From positions 1 through 64,000 of the forward strand of contig JBELHJ010000001.1 of the NCBI GenBank assembly GCA_042091495.1: a stretch of DNA of 64,000 bases, given 5' to 3'. Position 1 is the stretch's first letter, and every line of letters begins with the position of its first letter. A program made the translations under genes and the position numbers. A model generated the notes under the pieces. The model saw nothing but the letters and a program-made list of their open reading frames with translations, made no database searches and was not told the DNA's origin. This DNA is from JBELHJ01 sp042091495. GTDB lineage: Bacteria; Bacteroidota; Bacteroidia; Flavobacteriales; Flavobacteriaceae. Below are positions 10,587 through 19,700 of the stretch, one piece after another.

Positions 10587-11309
10587 ATGAATTTTTTAAT
10601 TAACTCAATCTCTTTAGTTAGCAAAATGGCAACTAATGATTATGTAGGTTTTACCTTCTTTATCGGATGTATGGCTATGATGGCAGCATCGGTATTTTTC
10701 TTCCTATCAATGAGTAGTGTAGACAAGAAATGGAAAGTTTCATTACTAGTTTCTGGTTTAATTACTTTCATTGCAGCTGTTCATTATTTCTACATGAGAG
10801 ACTATTGGGCTGAATTTGGAGAATCTCCAACATTTTTTAGATATGTTGACTGGATTCTTACTGTACCATTAATGTGTGTTGAGTTTTATCTCATCCTTAA
10901 AGTAGCAGGTGCTACTAAATCATTAATGTGGAAATTAATTGGACTTTCTGTAATTATGCTTGTAACTGGTTACTTAGGTGAAACTGGCGATAGTGCAGTA
11001 TTATGGGGAACAATTTCAGGTTTAGCTTACTTTGTAATTGCTTATGAAGTATGGCTTGGTGGTGCTAAGAAACTAGCAGAAGCTGCTGGTGGACAAGTCC
11101 TAGAGTCACACAAAATGCTATGTTGGTTTGTACTAGTAGGATGGTCTATTTACCCATTAGGTTACATGATTGGTACAGACGGATGGTATGACTTTGTAGA
11201 TGGGATTGGATTAGATATGGATGTTGTATACAACATTGGTGATGCTATTAACAAGATAGGGTTTGGACTTGTAGTCTATGCCGTAGCTATAGCCTCATCT
11301 AAAGATTAG
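10587..11309 (+). CDS. green-absorbing proton-pumping proteorhodopsin
   Basis: Seven-helix retinal protein that exports protons in light. 240 residues. Helix C carries RYVDWILTVPLMCVEF: Asp88 (Schiff-base counterion and proton acceptor), Thr92 and Glu99 (proton donor) form the DTE triad of outward proton pumps rather than the NDQ triad of sodium pumps. Met96 is at the spectral tuning position (105 in the reference proteorhodopsin), where Met or Leu means green and Gln means blue absorption. His66 matches the His that pairs with the counterion. Lys223 in DAINKIGFG binds retinal. The gene faces blh head to head and ends in a strong bidirectional terminator, so it is a single-gene transcript. 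I find no canonical TAnnTTTG promoter in the 81-base gap. Confidence 0.98.
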   Translation: MNFLINSISLVSKMATNDYVGFTFFIGCMAMMAASVFFFLSMSSVDKKWKVSLLVSGLITFIAAVHYFYMRDYWAEFGESPTFFRYVDWILTVPLMCVEFYLILKVAGATKSLMWKLIGLSVIMLVTGYLGETGDSAVLWGTISGLAYFVIAYEVWLGGAKKLAEAAGGQVLESHKMLCWFVLVGWSIYPLGYMIGTDGWYDFVDGIGLDMDVVYNIGDAINKIGFGLVVYAVAIASSKD

Positions 11310-11329
11310 TAACAACATTAAAGAAAATT

Positions 11330-11357
11330 AAAAAGGTGTCAATATTGACACCTTTTT
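11330..11357. terminator. bidirectional terminator, proteorhodopsin / argS
   Basis: A perfect 28-base palindrome centred on aatatt (arm aaaaaggtgtcaat), with T runs on either strand. It lies 20 bases after the proteorhodopsin stop and 3 bases from the end of argS, and serves both convergent genes. Confidence 0.9.
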
Positions 11358-11360
11358 TTT

Positions 11361-13139
11361 TTACATCCTTTCAGGTACTTTAATCCCAAGTAACTGAAAA
11401 CTACTTTTTATTACTTCACCTACTTTAAAAGATAAAAGTACTCTAAACTTTTTTTCATGTTCTGAGTTCGCTCCCAAAATAGAAACGTTCTGATAAAAAG
11501 AATTAAAAGATTTTACTAAATCATAAGTATAATTAGCAATAAGCGCTGGACTGTAATTTTTTGCTGCTGATTGAATTGTTTCTGGGTATTGACTCAAAAG
11601 ATTTAAAATCTCTTTTTCCTTTTCATGAAGTGTAATATCATTTTGAAACTGTAAATCTGTAATTGAAATATCAGACTTTCTAATTATAGCTCTAATCCTT
11701 GCATACGTATACTGTATGAAAGGACCGGTATTTCCTTGAAAATCAACAGACTCCTTTGGGTCAAAAAGAATTCTTTTTTTGGGATCAACTTTTAAAATAA
11801 AATATTTTAGAGCTCCTAATCCAATTGTATTATAGGTCTTTATTTTTTCTTCATCGGAATAACCGTCTAGCTTCCCAAGCTCTTGAGAAATAGAAGCTGC
11901 TGTTTGAGTCATTTCTTCTATTAAATCATCTGCATCAACAACGGTTCCTTCTCTACTTTTCATTTTTCCCGATGGCAAATCAACCATACCGTAACTTAAA
12001 TGAAAAAGATTATTAGCCCAATCAAAACCTAATTTTTGAAGAATTAAAAACAATACCTTAAAATGATAGTCTTGCTCATTACCAACGGTATAAACCATAC
12101 CCCCAACATCTGAATAATCTTTTATGCGTTGAATAGCGGTTCCAATATCTTGAGTCATATAAACCGAAGATCCATCTGATCTTAGGACTATTTTTTCATC
12201 TAAACCTTCATCAGTGAGATCGCACCAAACAGATCCGTCTTGTTTTTTATGAAACACTCCACTTGACAAACCCTCTTCAATAAAAGCTTTTCCTAATAAA
12301 TAAGTATTACTCTCATAATAAAGTGCATCAAAATTAACTCCCAAAGAATTATAAGTCACATCAAATCCAGCATACACCCAAGAATTCATAGTCTCCCACA
12401 ATTTAACAACTTCTTTAACTCCAGATTCCCAGTCTAGAAGCATTTTTTGAGCTTGAATCATTAAAGGTGCATCTTTTTTTGCTTCCTCCTCAGTTGAACC
12501 TTTCTCAACTAATTGCTTTATTTGCCTTTTGTACTCTTGGTCAAACTTGACATAATAATTACCAACTAATTTATCACCTTTAATACCTGAGGATTCTGGC
12601 GTCTCACCATCTCCAAATAATTTCCAAGCCAACATACTTTTACAAATATGGATTCCTCTATCGTTAATAATTTGAGTTTTATAAACTTTTTTACCCGAGG
12701 CTTTTAAAATTTCTGCAATACTATAACCCAATAGATTATTTCTAATATGACCTAAATGCAGGGGTTTGTTTGTGTTTGGAGAAGAATACTCAACCATTAC
12801 AGCTTTTCCTGAGGCATTTACAAAACCATATTGAGTATCATTTAATGCAGAATTTAAAAATGATAAGAAATAAGAATCACTCAATTCAATGTTTAAAAAA
12901 CCTTTTACTACATTAAATCCTTTAACTTCATCTATTTTACCAACTAAAAATTCCCCAACAGATTCTCCAATAGCTACGGGATTTCCCTTAATATGTCTTA
13001 ATAATGGAAAAACTACCAAAGTAATATCTCCTGAAAATTCTTTTCGTGTGGCTTGAAATTCAAAATCATCTATTTGAACACCATACAAATGATGTAAAGC
13101 TTCTGAGATATTTTTAGTTAATGTAGAGTAAATATTCAT
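11361..13139 (-). CDS. argS: arginyl-tRNA synthetase
   Basis: Class I synthetase charging tRNA-Arg. 592 residues. The HIGH-box variant is HLGH (128-131) in SSPNTNKPLHLGHIRNN, and the KMSKS-like loop is KMKSREG near residue 391. The N-terminal tRNA-binding domain and a C-terminal DALR anticodon domain ending KVPERM are present. The start is 15 bases after the ctlX stop, so the two are probably co-transcribed, joining citrulline/arginine metabolism to arginine tRNA charging. Complete and typical. Confidence 0.97.
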   Translation of the reverse strand: MNIYSTLTKNISEALHHLYGVQIDDFEFQATRKEFSGDITLVVFPLLRHIKGNPVAIGESVGEFLVGKIDEVKGFNVVKGFLNIELSDSYFLSFLNSALNDTQYGFVNASGKAVMVEYSSPNTNKPLHLGHIRNNLLGYSIAEILKASGKKVYKTQIINDRGIHICKSMLAWKLFGDGETPESSGIKGDKLVGNYYVKFDQEYKRQIKQLVEKGSTEEEAKKDAPLMIQAQKMLLDWESGVKEVVKLWETMNSWVYAGFDVTYNSLGVNFDALYYESNTYLLGKAFIEEGLSSGVFHKKQDGSVWCDLTDEGLDEKIVLRSDGSSVYMTQDIGTAIQRIKDYSDVGGMVYTVGNEQDYHFKVLFLILQKLGFDWANNLFHLSYGMVDLPSGKMKSREGTVVDADDLIEEMTQTAASISQELGKLDGYSDEEKIKTYNTIGLGALKYFILKVDPKKRILFDPKESVDFQGNTGPFIQYTYARIRAIIRKSDISITDLQFQNDITLHEKEKEILNLLSQYPETIQSAAKNYSPALIANYTYDLVKSFNSFYQNVSILGANSEHEKKFRVLLSFKVGEVIKSSFQLLGIKVPERM

Positions 13140-13153
13140 TGATCTATATGATT

Positions 13154-14098
13154 TCAGATTTTTGTTGTTTTTTTAGGTAAGAAAATTTCCGCCATCATAC
13201 ACCTAGCGCTTCCGCCACCACAAGTTTCAATTGTAGTTAATGGGGAATATAAAATGTCACAATGCGAATTAATAGATTTTATCTGACTCTCGCTTAAACT
13301 TTCACAAGCAGACTGGCTCATAACTAAAATAGCACTACCATTACTTGTTTTAAGCTGGAGCATATTCCCAGCAAATTGATGCATTTGGTTTTCAGATATT
13401 GAAATAATTTCTTTACCGTCAGATTTAAGATGCTCAACAATTGATTGACGTTGCTTCTTATTGTCTATACTGTCTAGGCATATCACAGCAAAAGTCTCAG
13501 CAATACACATCATAACATTTGTATGATAAATTGGTAATCTTTTACCTTCAAAAGTTTGATTAGCATTAAAAATTAGCGGTAAAAACTCAAAATCTTCACA
13601 GAATTCAATAAAAAGTGATTCGTCTGCACGATCTGATAAAGCACAATAGGCTTTTCTATTTACTCTATCTAAAATTATACTTCCGGTACCTTCTAAATAA
13701 ACACCTTCATTTTCTGCAGAAGAGTAATCAATGGTGTTAGTAATAACAAAACCCTGATTCTCAAGAATGTCTAAAACATCACTTCTGCGTTCCAACCTCC
13801 TATTTCTTGCATACATTGGATACAAAGCCACATCACCATTAGCATGAAATGAAATCCAGTTATTAGGAAACACCGCATCTGGAGTTACAGGTAAACTAGT
13901 GTCCTCGACTACTTGAACATTAACCCCAATTGCTTTTAACTTAGACACAAAAGTATCAAACTCAAATTGAGCTTGTTTATTTATGGTATCTACAGAATTA
14001 TTTATATCTGATTGAAAATAATTATTTATTGCTGTCTCTTCATTTTTAGAAAAAGAAACTGGCCTTATCATTAAAATGGTATCTGTAATCTGTTCCAT
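13154..14098 (-). CDS. ctlX: CtlX-like citrulline hydrolase (amidinotransferase superfamily)
   Basis: 314 residues of the guanidine-modifying (amidinotransferase / arginine deiminase) superfamily. Near the N-terminus TPDAVFPNNWISFH carries the conserved Asp and Asn, EGTGSIILDR follows, the catalytic His is probably in YHTNVMMCI, and the C-terminal nucleophile Cys293 is in ETCGGGSARC. This arrangement fits the CtlX group; CtlX of Francisella is reported to hydrolyse citrulline to ornithine. The specific activity here is inferred, and an arginine deiminase-like or dimethylarginase reaction is possible. It lies directly upstream of argS; a TATTTTTG box is 15 bases before the ATG. Confidence 0.82.
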   Translation of the reverse strand: MEQITDTILMIRPVSFSKNEETAINNYFQSDINNSVDTINKQAQFEFDTFVSKLKAIGVNVQVVEDTSLPVTPDAVFPNNWISFHANGDVALYPMYARNRRLERRSDVLDILENQGFVITNTIDYSSAENEGVYLEGTGSIILDRVNRKAYCALSDRADESLFIEFCEDFEFLPLIFNANQTFEGKRLPIYHTNVMMCIAETFAVICLDSIDNKKQRQSIVEHLKSDGKEIISISENQMHQFAGNMLQLKTSNGSAILVMSQSACESLSESQIKSINSHCDILYSPLTTIETCGGGSARCMMAEIFLPKKTTKI

Positions 14099-14112
14099 TT
14101 TTTAAATTTGTG

Positions 14113-14120
14113 CAAAAATA
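14113..14120 (-). promoter_or_regulatory. candidate -7 box of the ctlX-argS promoter
   Basis: TATTTTTG on the minus strand, an exact TAnnTTTG, 14 bases upstream of the ctlX ATG in the 38-base gap after the Nudix gene. No clear -33 TTG. Confidence 0.4.
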
Positions 14121-14136
14121 CTATTTATAGATTGAC

Positions 14137-14742
14137 TTAAACAGGGTTACTAATATAAAATTCATTAAGTAAGCATTTTATATTTCGATATGAGTTTTCT
14201 GGAACATTTTGGGCTTCATTCTTGCTTTTCCATTCCACTTTGGTAATACCCTCCTCTATTTGAGGAATCAAATCCCCATTAAAATTAGTTTGCATTTGAT
14301 ACCAAAAAGTCTCTTTAAGTTTATAAACACCATTTCGTTTAAAAATATGATAGGTGGTTTTAATGTGGTTAATGATCTCTAAATTTTCTACTCCTGTTTC
14401 TTCTTCAACTTCTCTAACTGCTGCCAATTCTAATGCTTCATTTTTTTCGACTCGTCCTTTTGGTAAATCCCACTTGTTATTCCGGTATATAAATAACACT
14501 TGATTCATAGAATTTATAACAATACCTCCAGCTGCTTTTACTAATTTTATTTTCTTTAAAAACCCCTTAAATAATGAGGATTCCTCAGCTCCAATCAATC
14601 TTACTTCTAATAAACTTGTTTTCTTTAGCTCTAGTAAAATATCTTCAAGATCGAAAGACTTAAGAAGGTAATTTTTAAAGCCATCTTCAAATTCCACTTT
14701 TGTAGTTAACTTGATTAGCTTATCGTCAAAAAAAATATTCAT
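14137..14742 (-). CDS. Nudix hydrolase
   Basis: 201 residues. The Nudix box (G-x5-E-x7-REVEEETGV) is complete, starting at GRVEKNEALELAAVREVEEE, and holds the Mg-binding glutamates. An N-terminal extension of about 90 residues precedes the Nudix fold. KGRVEK and the WDLPKGRVE lead-in are usual for Ap4A- or NDP-sugar-cleaving Nudix enzymes, but the substrate cannot be read from sequence. The gene is divergent from pyrE, with overlapping promoter regions, which suggests a housekeeping nucleotide function. Confidence 0.88.
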   Translation of the reverse strand: MNIFFDDKLIKLTTKVEFEDGFKNYLLKSFDLEDILLELKKTSLLEVRLIGAEESSLFKGFLKKIKLVKAAGGIVINSMNQVLFIYRNNKWDLPKGRVEKNEALELAAVREVEEETGVENLEIINHIKTTYHIFKRNGVYKLKETFWYQMQTNFNGDLIPQIEEGITKVEWKSKNEAQNVPENSYRNIKCLLNEFYISNPV

Positions 14743-14782
14743 CTAATTTGTTTAATTTATTATGTAAAAATATCATTTTTAA

Positions 14783-14800
14783 CAAATTTATGTAGATTTG
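14783..14800. promoter_or_regulatory. back-to-back -7 boxes for the Nudix gene and pyrE
   Basis: Minus strand TAAATTTG at 14783-14790 points to the Nudix gene (leader about 36 bases); plus strand TAGATTTG at 14793-14800 points to pyrE and ends only five bases before its ATG at 14806. Both match TAnnTTTG exactly and are two bases apart. Neither has a clear -33 TTG. Confidence 0.45.
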
Positions 14801-14805
14801 CTTCT

Positions 14806-15447
14806 ATGATTTTTGACAAAGTAATATCCGACAAAACTGTTTCATCACTTTTAGAAGTTAATGCTATTAAACTTCAGCCAAACAAACCTTTTACATGGGC
14901 CTCAGGGTGGAAATCGCCAATATATTGTGATAATAGAATAATCCTATCTTATAAGGAGGTTAGAGATTTCATAGCAAGTACCATGGCTGAACAAGTGAAA
15001 AAATTATATGGTAATCCAGACGCCATTGCCGGAGTTGCTACAGGAGCTATAGGAATAGGAATGCTAGTAGCAGATAGACTAGGCTTACCATTTATCTATG
15101 TTAGACCTGAAGCAAAATCTCATGGTAGACAAAATCAAATTGAAGGAAGTATAGAGTCTGGAAAATCTGTTGTTGTTATTGAAGATCTTATAAGCACTGG
15201 TAAGAGCAGCTTAAATGCCGTTAATGCTCTTAAAAAAGCTGAAGTTGATGTATTAGGAATGATTGCTATTTTTTCATATGGCTTTGATATTGCAGTGGAA
15301 AATTTTAAAAATGCTAATATCAAACTTAATACGCTTAGTAACTATAAAAACTTACTAGCTCTAGCTAAAGAAACCAATTACATTTCTTCACAAGAACATG
15401 AGGTTTTAAAATTATGGAATTCTAATCCCAGTGAATGGGGAAAATAA
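14806..15447 (+). CDS. pyrE: orotate phosphoribosyltransferase
   Basis: Makes orotidine monophosphate from orotate and PRPP in pyrimidine synthesis. 213 residues. The PRPP-binding motif VVVIEDLISTGKSS begins near residue 120 and FTWASGWKSPIYCDNR is the orotate-site segment. The start ATG lies five bases after a perfect TAGATTTG -7 box, so the mRNA may be leaderless. An SRPBCC-domain gene follows after 12 bases and is probably co-transcribed. carA, from the same pathway, is elsewhere in the window. Confidence 0.96.
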   Translation: MIFDKVISDKTVSSLLEVNAIKLQPNKPFTWASGWKSPIYCDNRIILSYKEVRDFIASTMAEQVKKLYGNPDAIAGVATGAIGIGMLVADRLGLPFIYVRPEAKSHGRQNQIEGSIESGKSVVVIEDLISTGKSSLNAVNALKKAEVDVLGMIAIFSYGFDIAVENFKNANIKLNTLSNYKNLLALAKETNYISSQEHEVLKLWNSNPSEWGK

Positions 15448-15459
15448 TCTAAATGTACT

Positions 15460-15855
15460 ATGCAAATCAACTCCTCTAAAGTTACTGTAAACAATTCGGC
15501 ATTAGAAACTCATTCTTTTTTAAGTGATGCCAATAATTTTGAAAAGCTAATGCCTGAAAGTATTTCTAAGTTTGAAGCTTATGATGCAACCAAATTTTTG
15601 TTTGCATTGAAAGGCATGCCAGAAATAGCACTCAAGCAAACTGAGAGTAATCCCAATAACTATATTAAATTTACTGCTGGTGGAGGAAAAATTGATTTCT
15701 CTCTGATCATAAATATTAATGAAATAGATTCTAATTGCTGTGAAATTGACTTGGAGTTTGAAGGCGATTTTAACCCAATGATGGCAATGATGATAAAAAA
15801 GCCTATCACCTCTTTTTTAGAAACACTAGTTTCTAATGCTAGTAAAACAATTTAG
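15460..15855 (+). CDS. SRPBCC-domain protein of unknown ligand
   Basis: 131 residues. The START/SRPBCC fold is suggested by the opening beta strand INSSKVTVNNSALETHSFLSD, the following helix NNFEKLMPE, antiparallel strands, and a long C-terminal helix with MMAMMIKKPITSFLETLVSNA. Such proteins bind hydrophobic ligands in a cavity; no catalytic residues are evident. It follows pyrE by 12 bases, and its stop overlaps the end of the convergent birA by four bases, with no terminator between. Function unknown. Confidence 0.75.
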   Translation: MQINSSKVTVNNSALETHSFLSDANNFEKLMPESISKFEAYDATKFLFALKGMPEIALKQTESNPNNYIKFTAGGGKIDFSLIININEIDSNCCEIDLEFEGDFNPMMAMMIKKPITSFLETLVSNASKTI

Positions 15856-16589
15856 TATAAAAACCTTATTTCTTTGATATTAAATGTTTCATTAACCCCA
15901 TTTACCTCTATCTTCAACTCGCCTATTTCAGTCACACCTTTAATAACTCCATCAAAAATAGTTTCATCTTGTAAACTATAAGGTTTTAATAAATTTAGAT
16001 TAAAAAGTAACTTTTCATAATTACTATGAAGTTCATTAATTGAATCTGAGCTTGAAAAATCATATTTTTTAAAATTAATTTCAAGACGATTTACAATTTG
16101 CTTTAAGAGATTATCCCTGTCAAATTTTCTTTTGTAATTAACATACAATGATGAGGCCTGATTTAAGTTTCTAAAAACAGTTTGATTAACATTTAAACCG
16201 ATACCTATTATTGAACTTTCAATTTGTTTATCTTTTAGTTTATTTTCTATAAGAACCCCACCTACTTTCTTATCACACGACAAAATGTCATTTGGCCATT
16301 TGATTTTAATTTTAGACAATTTTAATGCACTTAAAACCTCGTGTATTGTCAAACTAACTATCATAGAAATACAAAATTGATTTTCTATTGTTAATCGCTC
16401 AAACCTTTTATAAACACTAAACATGAGGTTTTTATCTACCTCAGACACCCACTCTGACCCCATCTGTCCTTTACCACTCAATTGGTGTTTAGCACTAACT
16501 ACTGTGAAATCATCAAGTTCAACATTTACTGCCAAATTTTTAAGAAAAGTATTTGTTGAATCAATGGCATCAAGTTTGATTAACTTCAT
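15852..16589 (-). CDS. birA: biotin--[acetyl-CoA-carboxylase] ligase
   Basis: Attaches biotin to the carboxyl-carrier protein through biotinyl-AMP. 245 residues, so it lacks the N-terminal DNA-binding domain of E. coli BirA and should not act as a repressor. Visible are DSTNTFLKN, SGKGQMGSEWVS (the GRGRxGR-like biotin/ATP loop in a relaxed form) and KWPNDILSCDKKVGGVLIEN with the catalytic Lys. It is convergent with the SRPBCC gene (four-base overlap) and divergent from rsfS. Confidence 0.93.
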   Translation of the reverse strand: MKLIKLDAIDSTNTFLKNLAVNVELDDFTVVSAKHQLSGKGQMGSEWVSEVDKNLMFSVYKRFERLTIENQFCISMIVSLTIHEVLSALKLSKIKIKWPNDILSCDKKVGGVLIENKLKDKQIESSIIGIGLNVNQTVFRNLNQASSLYVNYKRKFDRDNLLKQIVNRLEINFKKYDFSSSDSINELHSNYEKLLFNLNLLKPYSLQDETIFDGVIKGVTEIGELKIEVNGVNETFNIKEIRFLY

Positions 16590-16647
16590 TTATGTTTTTT
16601 TATGTTTATCTTATGACAAAATAAAGTTTTAAGTACTAAAAAAATAA

Positions 16648-16655
16648 TAACTTTG
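16648..16655 (+). promoter_or_regulatory. candidate -7 box of the rsfS-ftsH transcript
   Basis: TAACTTTG, an exact TAnnTTTG, 22 bases upstream of the rsfS ATG. The region about 19 bases further up is T-rich (gtttt) but has no clean TTG. Confidence 0.45.
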
Positions 16656-16677
16656 CAGTTAAATTTAATTTAAATTA

Positions 16678-17049
16678 ATGCCTAAAAAACAAAGCAATTC
16701 TGATCTTTTAATCACTACAATAATAAGTGGCATTGAAGATGTTAAAGGAAAGGAAATAACCATACTCGACCTTAGAGAAATTGAAAATACTGTATGTAAT
16801 TATTTTATAATATGCGAGGGTACATCAAATACCCAAGTTAATGCTATTGTAAACTCAGTGCAACGAAAAGTAAGTAAATCGCTTAAAGATAACCCATGGC
16901 ATATTGAAGGAAATGACAATGCTGAATGGGTTCTGATGGATTATGTAAATGTAGTAGTTCATGTATTTCAAAAACACATTAGAGATTATTACGATATTGA
17001 AGGTTTATGGGGTGATGCAGTAACAACAACAATAGAAACAAGCTATTAA
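16678..17049 (+). CDS. rsfS: ribosome silencing factor RsfS
   Basis: Binds ribosomal protein L14 and blocks subunit joining when nutrients are scarce. 123 residues, the usual size. Motifs of the family are VKGKEITILDLREIENTVCNYFIICEGTSNTQV, HIEGNDNAEWVLMDYVNVVVHVF and YYDIEGLWGDA. It is the first gene of a run continuing with ftsH nine bases later, an order common in Bacteroidota. Confidence 0.95.
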   Translation: MPKKQSNSDLLITTIISGIEDVKGKEITILDLREIENTVCNYFIICEGTSNTQVNAIVNSVQRKVSKSLKDNPWHIEGNDNAEWVLMDYVNVVVHVFQKHIRDYYDIEGLWGDAVTTTIETSY

Positions 17050-17058
17050 AGAAAAAGA

Positions 17059-18981
17059 ATGGGAAAAGAAAAAAAGCCTTCTAACAAGATAAATCCATAT
17101 TGGATATATGGAATAGTTATCACAGCGTTTATCGTTATTCAAATATTTAGCGGAAGTATTAGTGATCAAAGTTCTAATGCTACTACACCAGCTAAGTTTA
17201 TTGAATATCTTGAGAATGGTGATGTATCAAAAATTGAAATCATCAATCAAAGAGAGGCTAAAGTTTACTTAACTAAAGATGCTTCAAATAAAGAAGTTCA
17301 CAAAAAATCAAAACCCAATAGCCTTATTCCTGGAGTTGGTTTAAACCCAAATTATGTTTTTGAATTTGGTGATTTACAAAACTTTGAAAAAGCTATAAAT
17401 AAAGCGATAGTTGATAACAATTTAAATACAGAACTAAAATATAAAACAGAAGAAAATGTTTGGGGTAATCTTTTATTCTCAATATTACCTATTGTTATAA
17501 TTATAGCTGTTTGGATTTTTATAATGAGAAGAATGTCTGGTGGAGCCTCTGGTGGTGCCGGTGGGCAATTATTTAACATTGGTAAGTCAAAAGCTCGCCT
17601 TTTTGATGAAAAAACAGATACAAAAACATCATTTAAAGATGTTGCTGGTCTAGAAGGTGCTAAAGAAGAAGTTCAAGAGATTGTTGACTTTTTAAAAAAT
17701 CCTGAAAAATATACTTCCCTTGGTGGTAAAATCCCAAAAGGAGCCCTACTAGTTGGACCTCCGGGAACCGGAAAAACGTTATTAGCCAAAGCAGTTGCAG
17801 GAGAAGCTAAAGTTCCTTTTTACTCTTTGTCTGGATCTGATTTTGTTGAAATGTTTGTTGGAGTTGGTGCATCAAGAGTTAGAGATCTTTTTAAACAAGC
17901 AAAAGAGAAATCTCCAGCCATAATATTTATTGATGAAATTGATGCCATAGGTAGAGCAAGAGGAAAAAGCAACTTTTCTGGCTCAAATGATGAAAGAGAA
18001 AATACCCTAAACCAACTTCTTACAGAAATGGATGGTTTTGGAACCAATACTAATGTCATCGTATTAGCAGCTACAAACCGCGCTGACGTTTTAGACAAAG
18101 CATTAATGAGAGCAGGGAGATTTGACAGGCAAATTTATGTTGACCTTCCTGATATCAGAGAACGCAAAGAAATTTTTGAGGTTCATTTAAATAATATCAA
18201 GAAATCTGAACATCTTGATGTTGACTTTTTATCAAAACAAACTCCAGGTTTTTCTGGTGCAGATATTGCCAATGTATGTAATGAAGCTGCTTTAATTGCA
18301 GCAAGAAAAAGTAAAAAATCTGTAAGTAAACAAGATTTCCTAGATGCAGTTGATAGAATCATTGGAGGACTTGAAAAGAAAAATAAAATTATTACGCCTG
18401 AAGAAAAAAGAGCTATTGCATTTCACGAAGCAGGTCACGCTACTGTTAGTTGGATGCTAGAGCATGCTGCCCCTCTTGTTAAAGTTACAATTGTACCTAG
18501 AGGGCGATCATTAGGAGCTGCCTGGTATTTACCAGAGGAAAGACAAATTGTTAGACCTGAACAAATGCTTGACGAAATGTGTGCAGCACTTGGTGGTAGA
18601 GCTGCTGAAAAAGTTATTTTTAATAAAATTTCAACTGGTGCCCTAAGTGATTTAGAAAAAGTAACCAAGCAAGCAAAAGCCATGGTAACTATATATGGCC
18701 TAAACGATAAAGTTGGTAATATTACATATTATGATTCATCTGGCCAAAATGAATACGGCTTCACCAAACCATACAGTGAAGAAACAGCTATTACTATTGA
18801 CAAGGAAATTTCTAGTATAATTGAAAATCAATATCACAGGGCCATAAAAATATTAGAGGAAAATAAAGACAAGCTAACAGCTCTTGCTGAAGTATTATTA
18901 GAAAAAGAAGTGATTTTTAAAGATAATCTTAAAGAAATTTTTGGAGAGCGAAGTTTTGAAAAAGAAGTTTTAACTGAGTAA
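17059..18981 (+). CDS. ftsH: ATP-dependent zinc metalloprotease FtsH
   Basis: Membrane-anchored AAA protease that degrades misfolded membrane and some soluble proteins. 640 residues. Transmembrane helices at about 14-31 and 137-157 bracket a periplasmic domain; a Gly-rich linker (GGASGGAGG) leads to Walker A GPPGTGKT (233-240), Walker B IDEID (291-295), and the zinc site HEAGH (456-460) with the third acidic ligand downstream in the SDLEKVTKQ region. Complete. Followed by an intrinsic terminator at 19010-19044. Confidence 0.98.
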   Translation: MGKEKKPSNKINPYWIYGIVITAFIVIQIFSGSISDQSSNATTPAKFIEYLENGDVSKIEIINQREAKVYLTKDASNKEVHKKSKPNSLIPGVGLNPNYVFEFGDLQNFEKAINKAIVDNNLNTELKYKTEENVWGNLLFSILPIVIIIAVWIFIMRRMSGGASGGAGGQLFNIGKSKARLFDEKTDTKTSFKDVAGLEGAKEEVQEIVDFLKNPEKYTSLGGKIPKGALLVGPPGTGKTLLAKAVAGEAKVPFYSLSGSDFVEMFVGVGASRVRDLFKQAKEKSPAIIFIDEIDAIGRARGKSNFSGSNDERENTLNQLLTEMDGFGTNTNVIVLAATNRADVLDKALMRAGRFDRQIYVDLPDIRERKEIFEVHLNNIKKSEHLDVDFLSKQTPGFSGADIANVCNEAALIAARKSKKSVSKQDFLDAVDRIIGGLEKKNKIITPEEKRAIAFHEAGHATVSWMLEHAAPLVKVTIVPRGRSLGAAWYLPEERQIVRPEQMLDEMCAALGGRAAEKVIFNKISTGALSDLEKVTKQAKAMVTIYGLNDKVGNITYYDSSGQNEYGFTKPYSEETAITIDKEISSIIENQYHRAIKILEENKDKLTALAEVLLEKEVIFKDNLKEIFGERSFEKEVLTE

Positions 18982-19009
18982 AAATTACTGGACTTCCGAA
19001 TAACTAAAG

Positions 19010-19044
19010 AACTTAAATTAGCTACTGTTAATTTAAGTTTTTTT
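19010..19044 (+). terminator. intrinsic terminator after ftsH
   Basis: An 11-bp stem (aacttaaatta at 19010-19020 with taatttaagtt at 19029-19039, 8-base loop) followed by a T run. It ends where the -7 box of the next gene begins. Confidence 0.8.
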
Positions 19045-19051
19045 ATATTTG
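19044..19051 (+). promoter_or_regulatory. candidate -7 box of the LUD-cdsA-psd-acbP transcript
   Basis: TATATTTG, an exact TAnnTTTG, directly at the end of the ftsH terminator and about 34 bases before the ATG at 19086. No clear -33 TTG; the region upstream is the terminator stem. Confidence 0.4.
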
Positions 19052-19085
19052 AATATTATATTTATCTCAGTTATCATTTACTTGA

Positions 19086-19700
19086 ATGAAGTTTTTTCAA
19101 AGATTTTTAGGTAAAAAATCATCCTCAAAAAAGACATCTGACTCTTTTGAGGAGCGTGGTAAATTTATGCCTGAAATAAAAATTCCTTTAGATGAAAAAT
19201 TTACAATAAATTTTAACTCAAACGGTGGTAAATTTTTATACTGTGAAAATTTTCAAGAAGTTATAAAAAACCTCTATTTAATAATGGAAGAAAATAAATG
19301 GGCCATAGATAAAACATTGATTTATGACACTGATCTAAAACATATTTTTAATGCTATCAATTTTCCAGTAAAAACTGATAATGTTGATTTCTTTTTGTCA
19401 ACCTGTGAATATTTAATAGCTGATGATGGATCAATTTTAATCTGCTCAAAACAATTGGCTGAAAACAAGTTAAAAGAACTTCCTGAAAATATGGTCATTT
19501 TTTCAAAAACAAGTCAAATTGTCAAAAATATAGGTGACGGCTTAAGGGGCATAAAGAAAGGGCAGAAACTTAATGATTCAATTCCTTCAAACATCACTAC
19601 TATTAAGCATTTTAAAAAAGATGAAAATCAAGATGAAAATTTCATGTCTTATGGTAGCAGTTGCAAAAATCTTTACCTGTTATTATTAGAAGACCTGTAA
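19086..19700 (+). CDS. LUD-domain protein (LutC/YkgG-like)
   Basis: 204 residues. The C-terminal two thirds fit the LUD fold of lactate-utilisation proteins: VDFFLSTCEYLIADDGSILICSKQ is the typical strand-turn with polar signature, followed by the PENMVIFSKTSQIV strand. LutA and LutB partners are not present, and this type of single LUD protein is common next to ftsH and cdsA in flavobacteria, so a lactate role is doubtful. Its stop overlaps the cdsA ATG (TAATG), indicating translational coupling. Function unknown. Confidence 0.8.
   Translation: MKFFQRFLGKKSSSKKTSDSFEERGKFMPEIKIPLDEKFTINFNSNGGKFLYCENFQEVIKNLYLIMEENKWAIDKTLIYDTDLKHIFNAINFPVKTDNVDFFLSTCEYLIADDGSILICSKQLAENKLKELPENMVIFSKTSQIVKNIGDGLRGIKKGQKLNDSIPSNITTIKHFKKDENQDENFMSYGSSCKNLYLLLLEDL

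Noticed and set aside
19661..19699. Longer cdsA frame beginning at 19661
   Set aside because: The added 13 codons lie inside the LUD gene and the ATG at 19700 overlaps the LUD stop in the usual TAATG arrangement.
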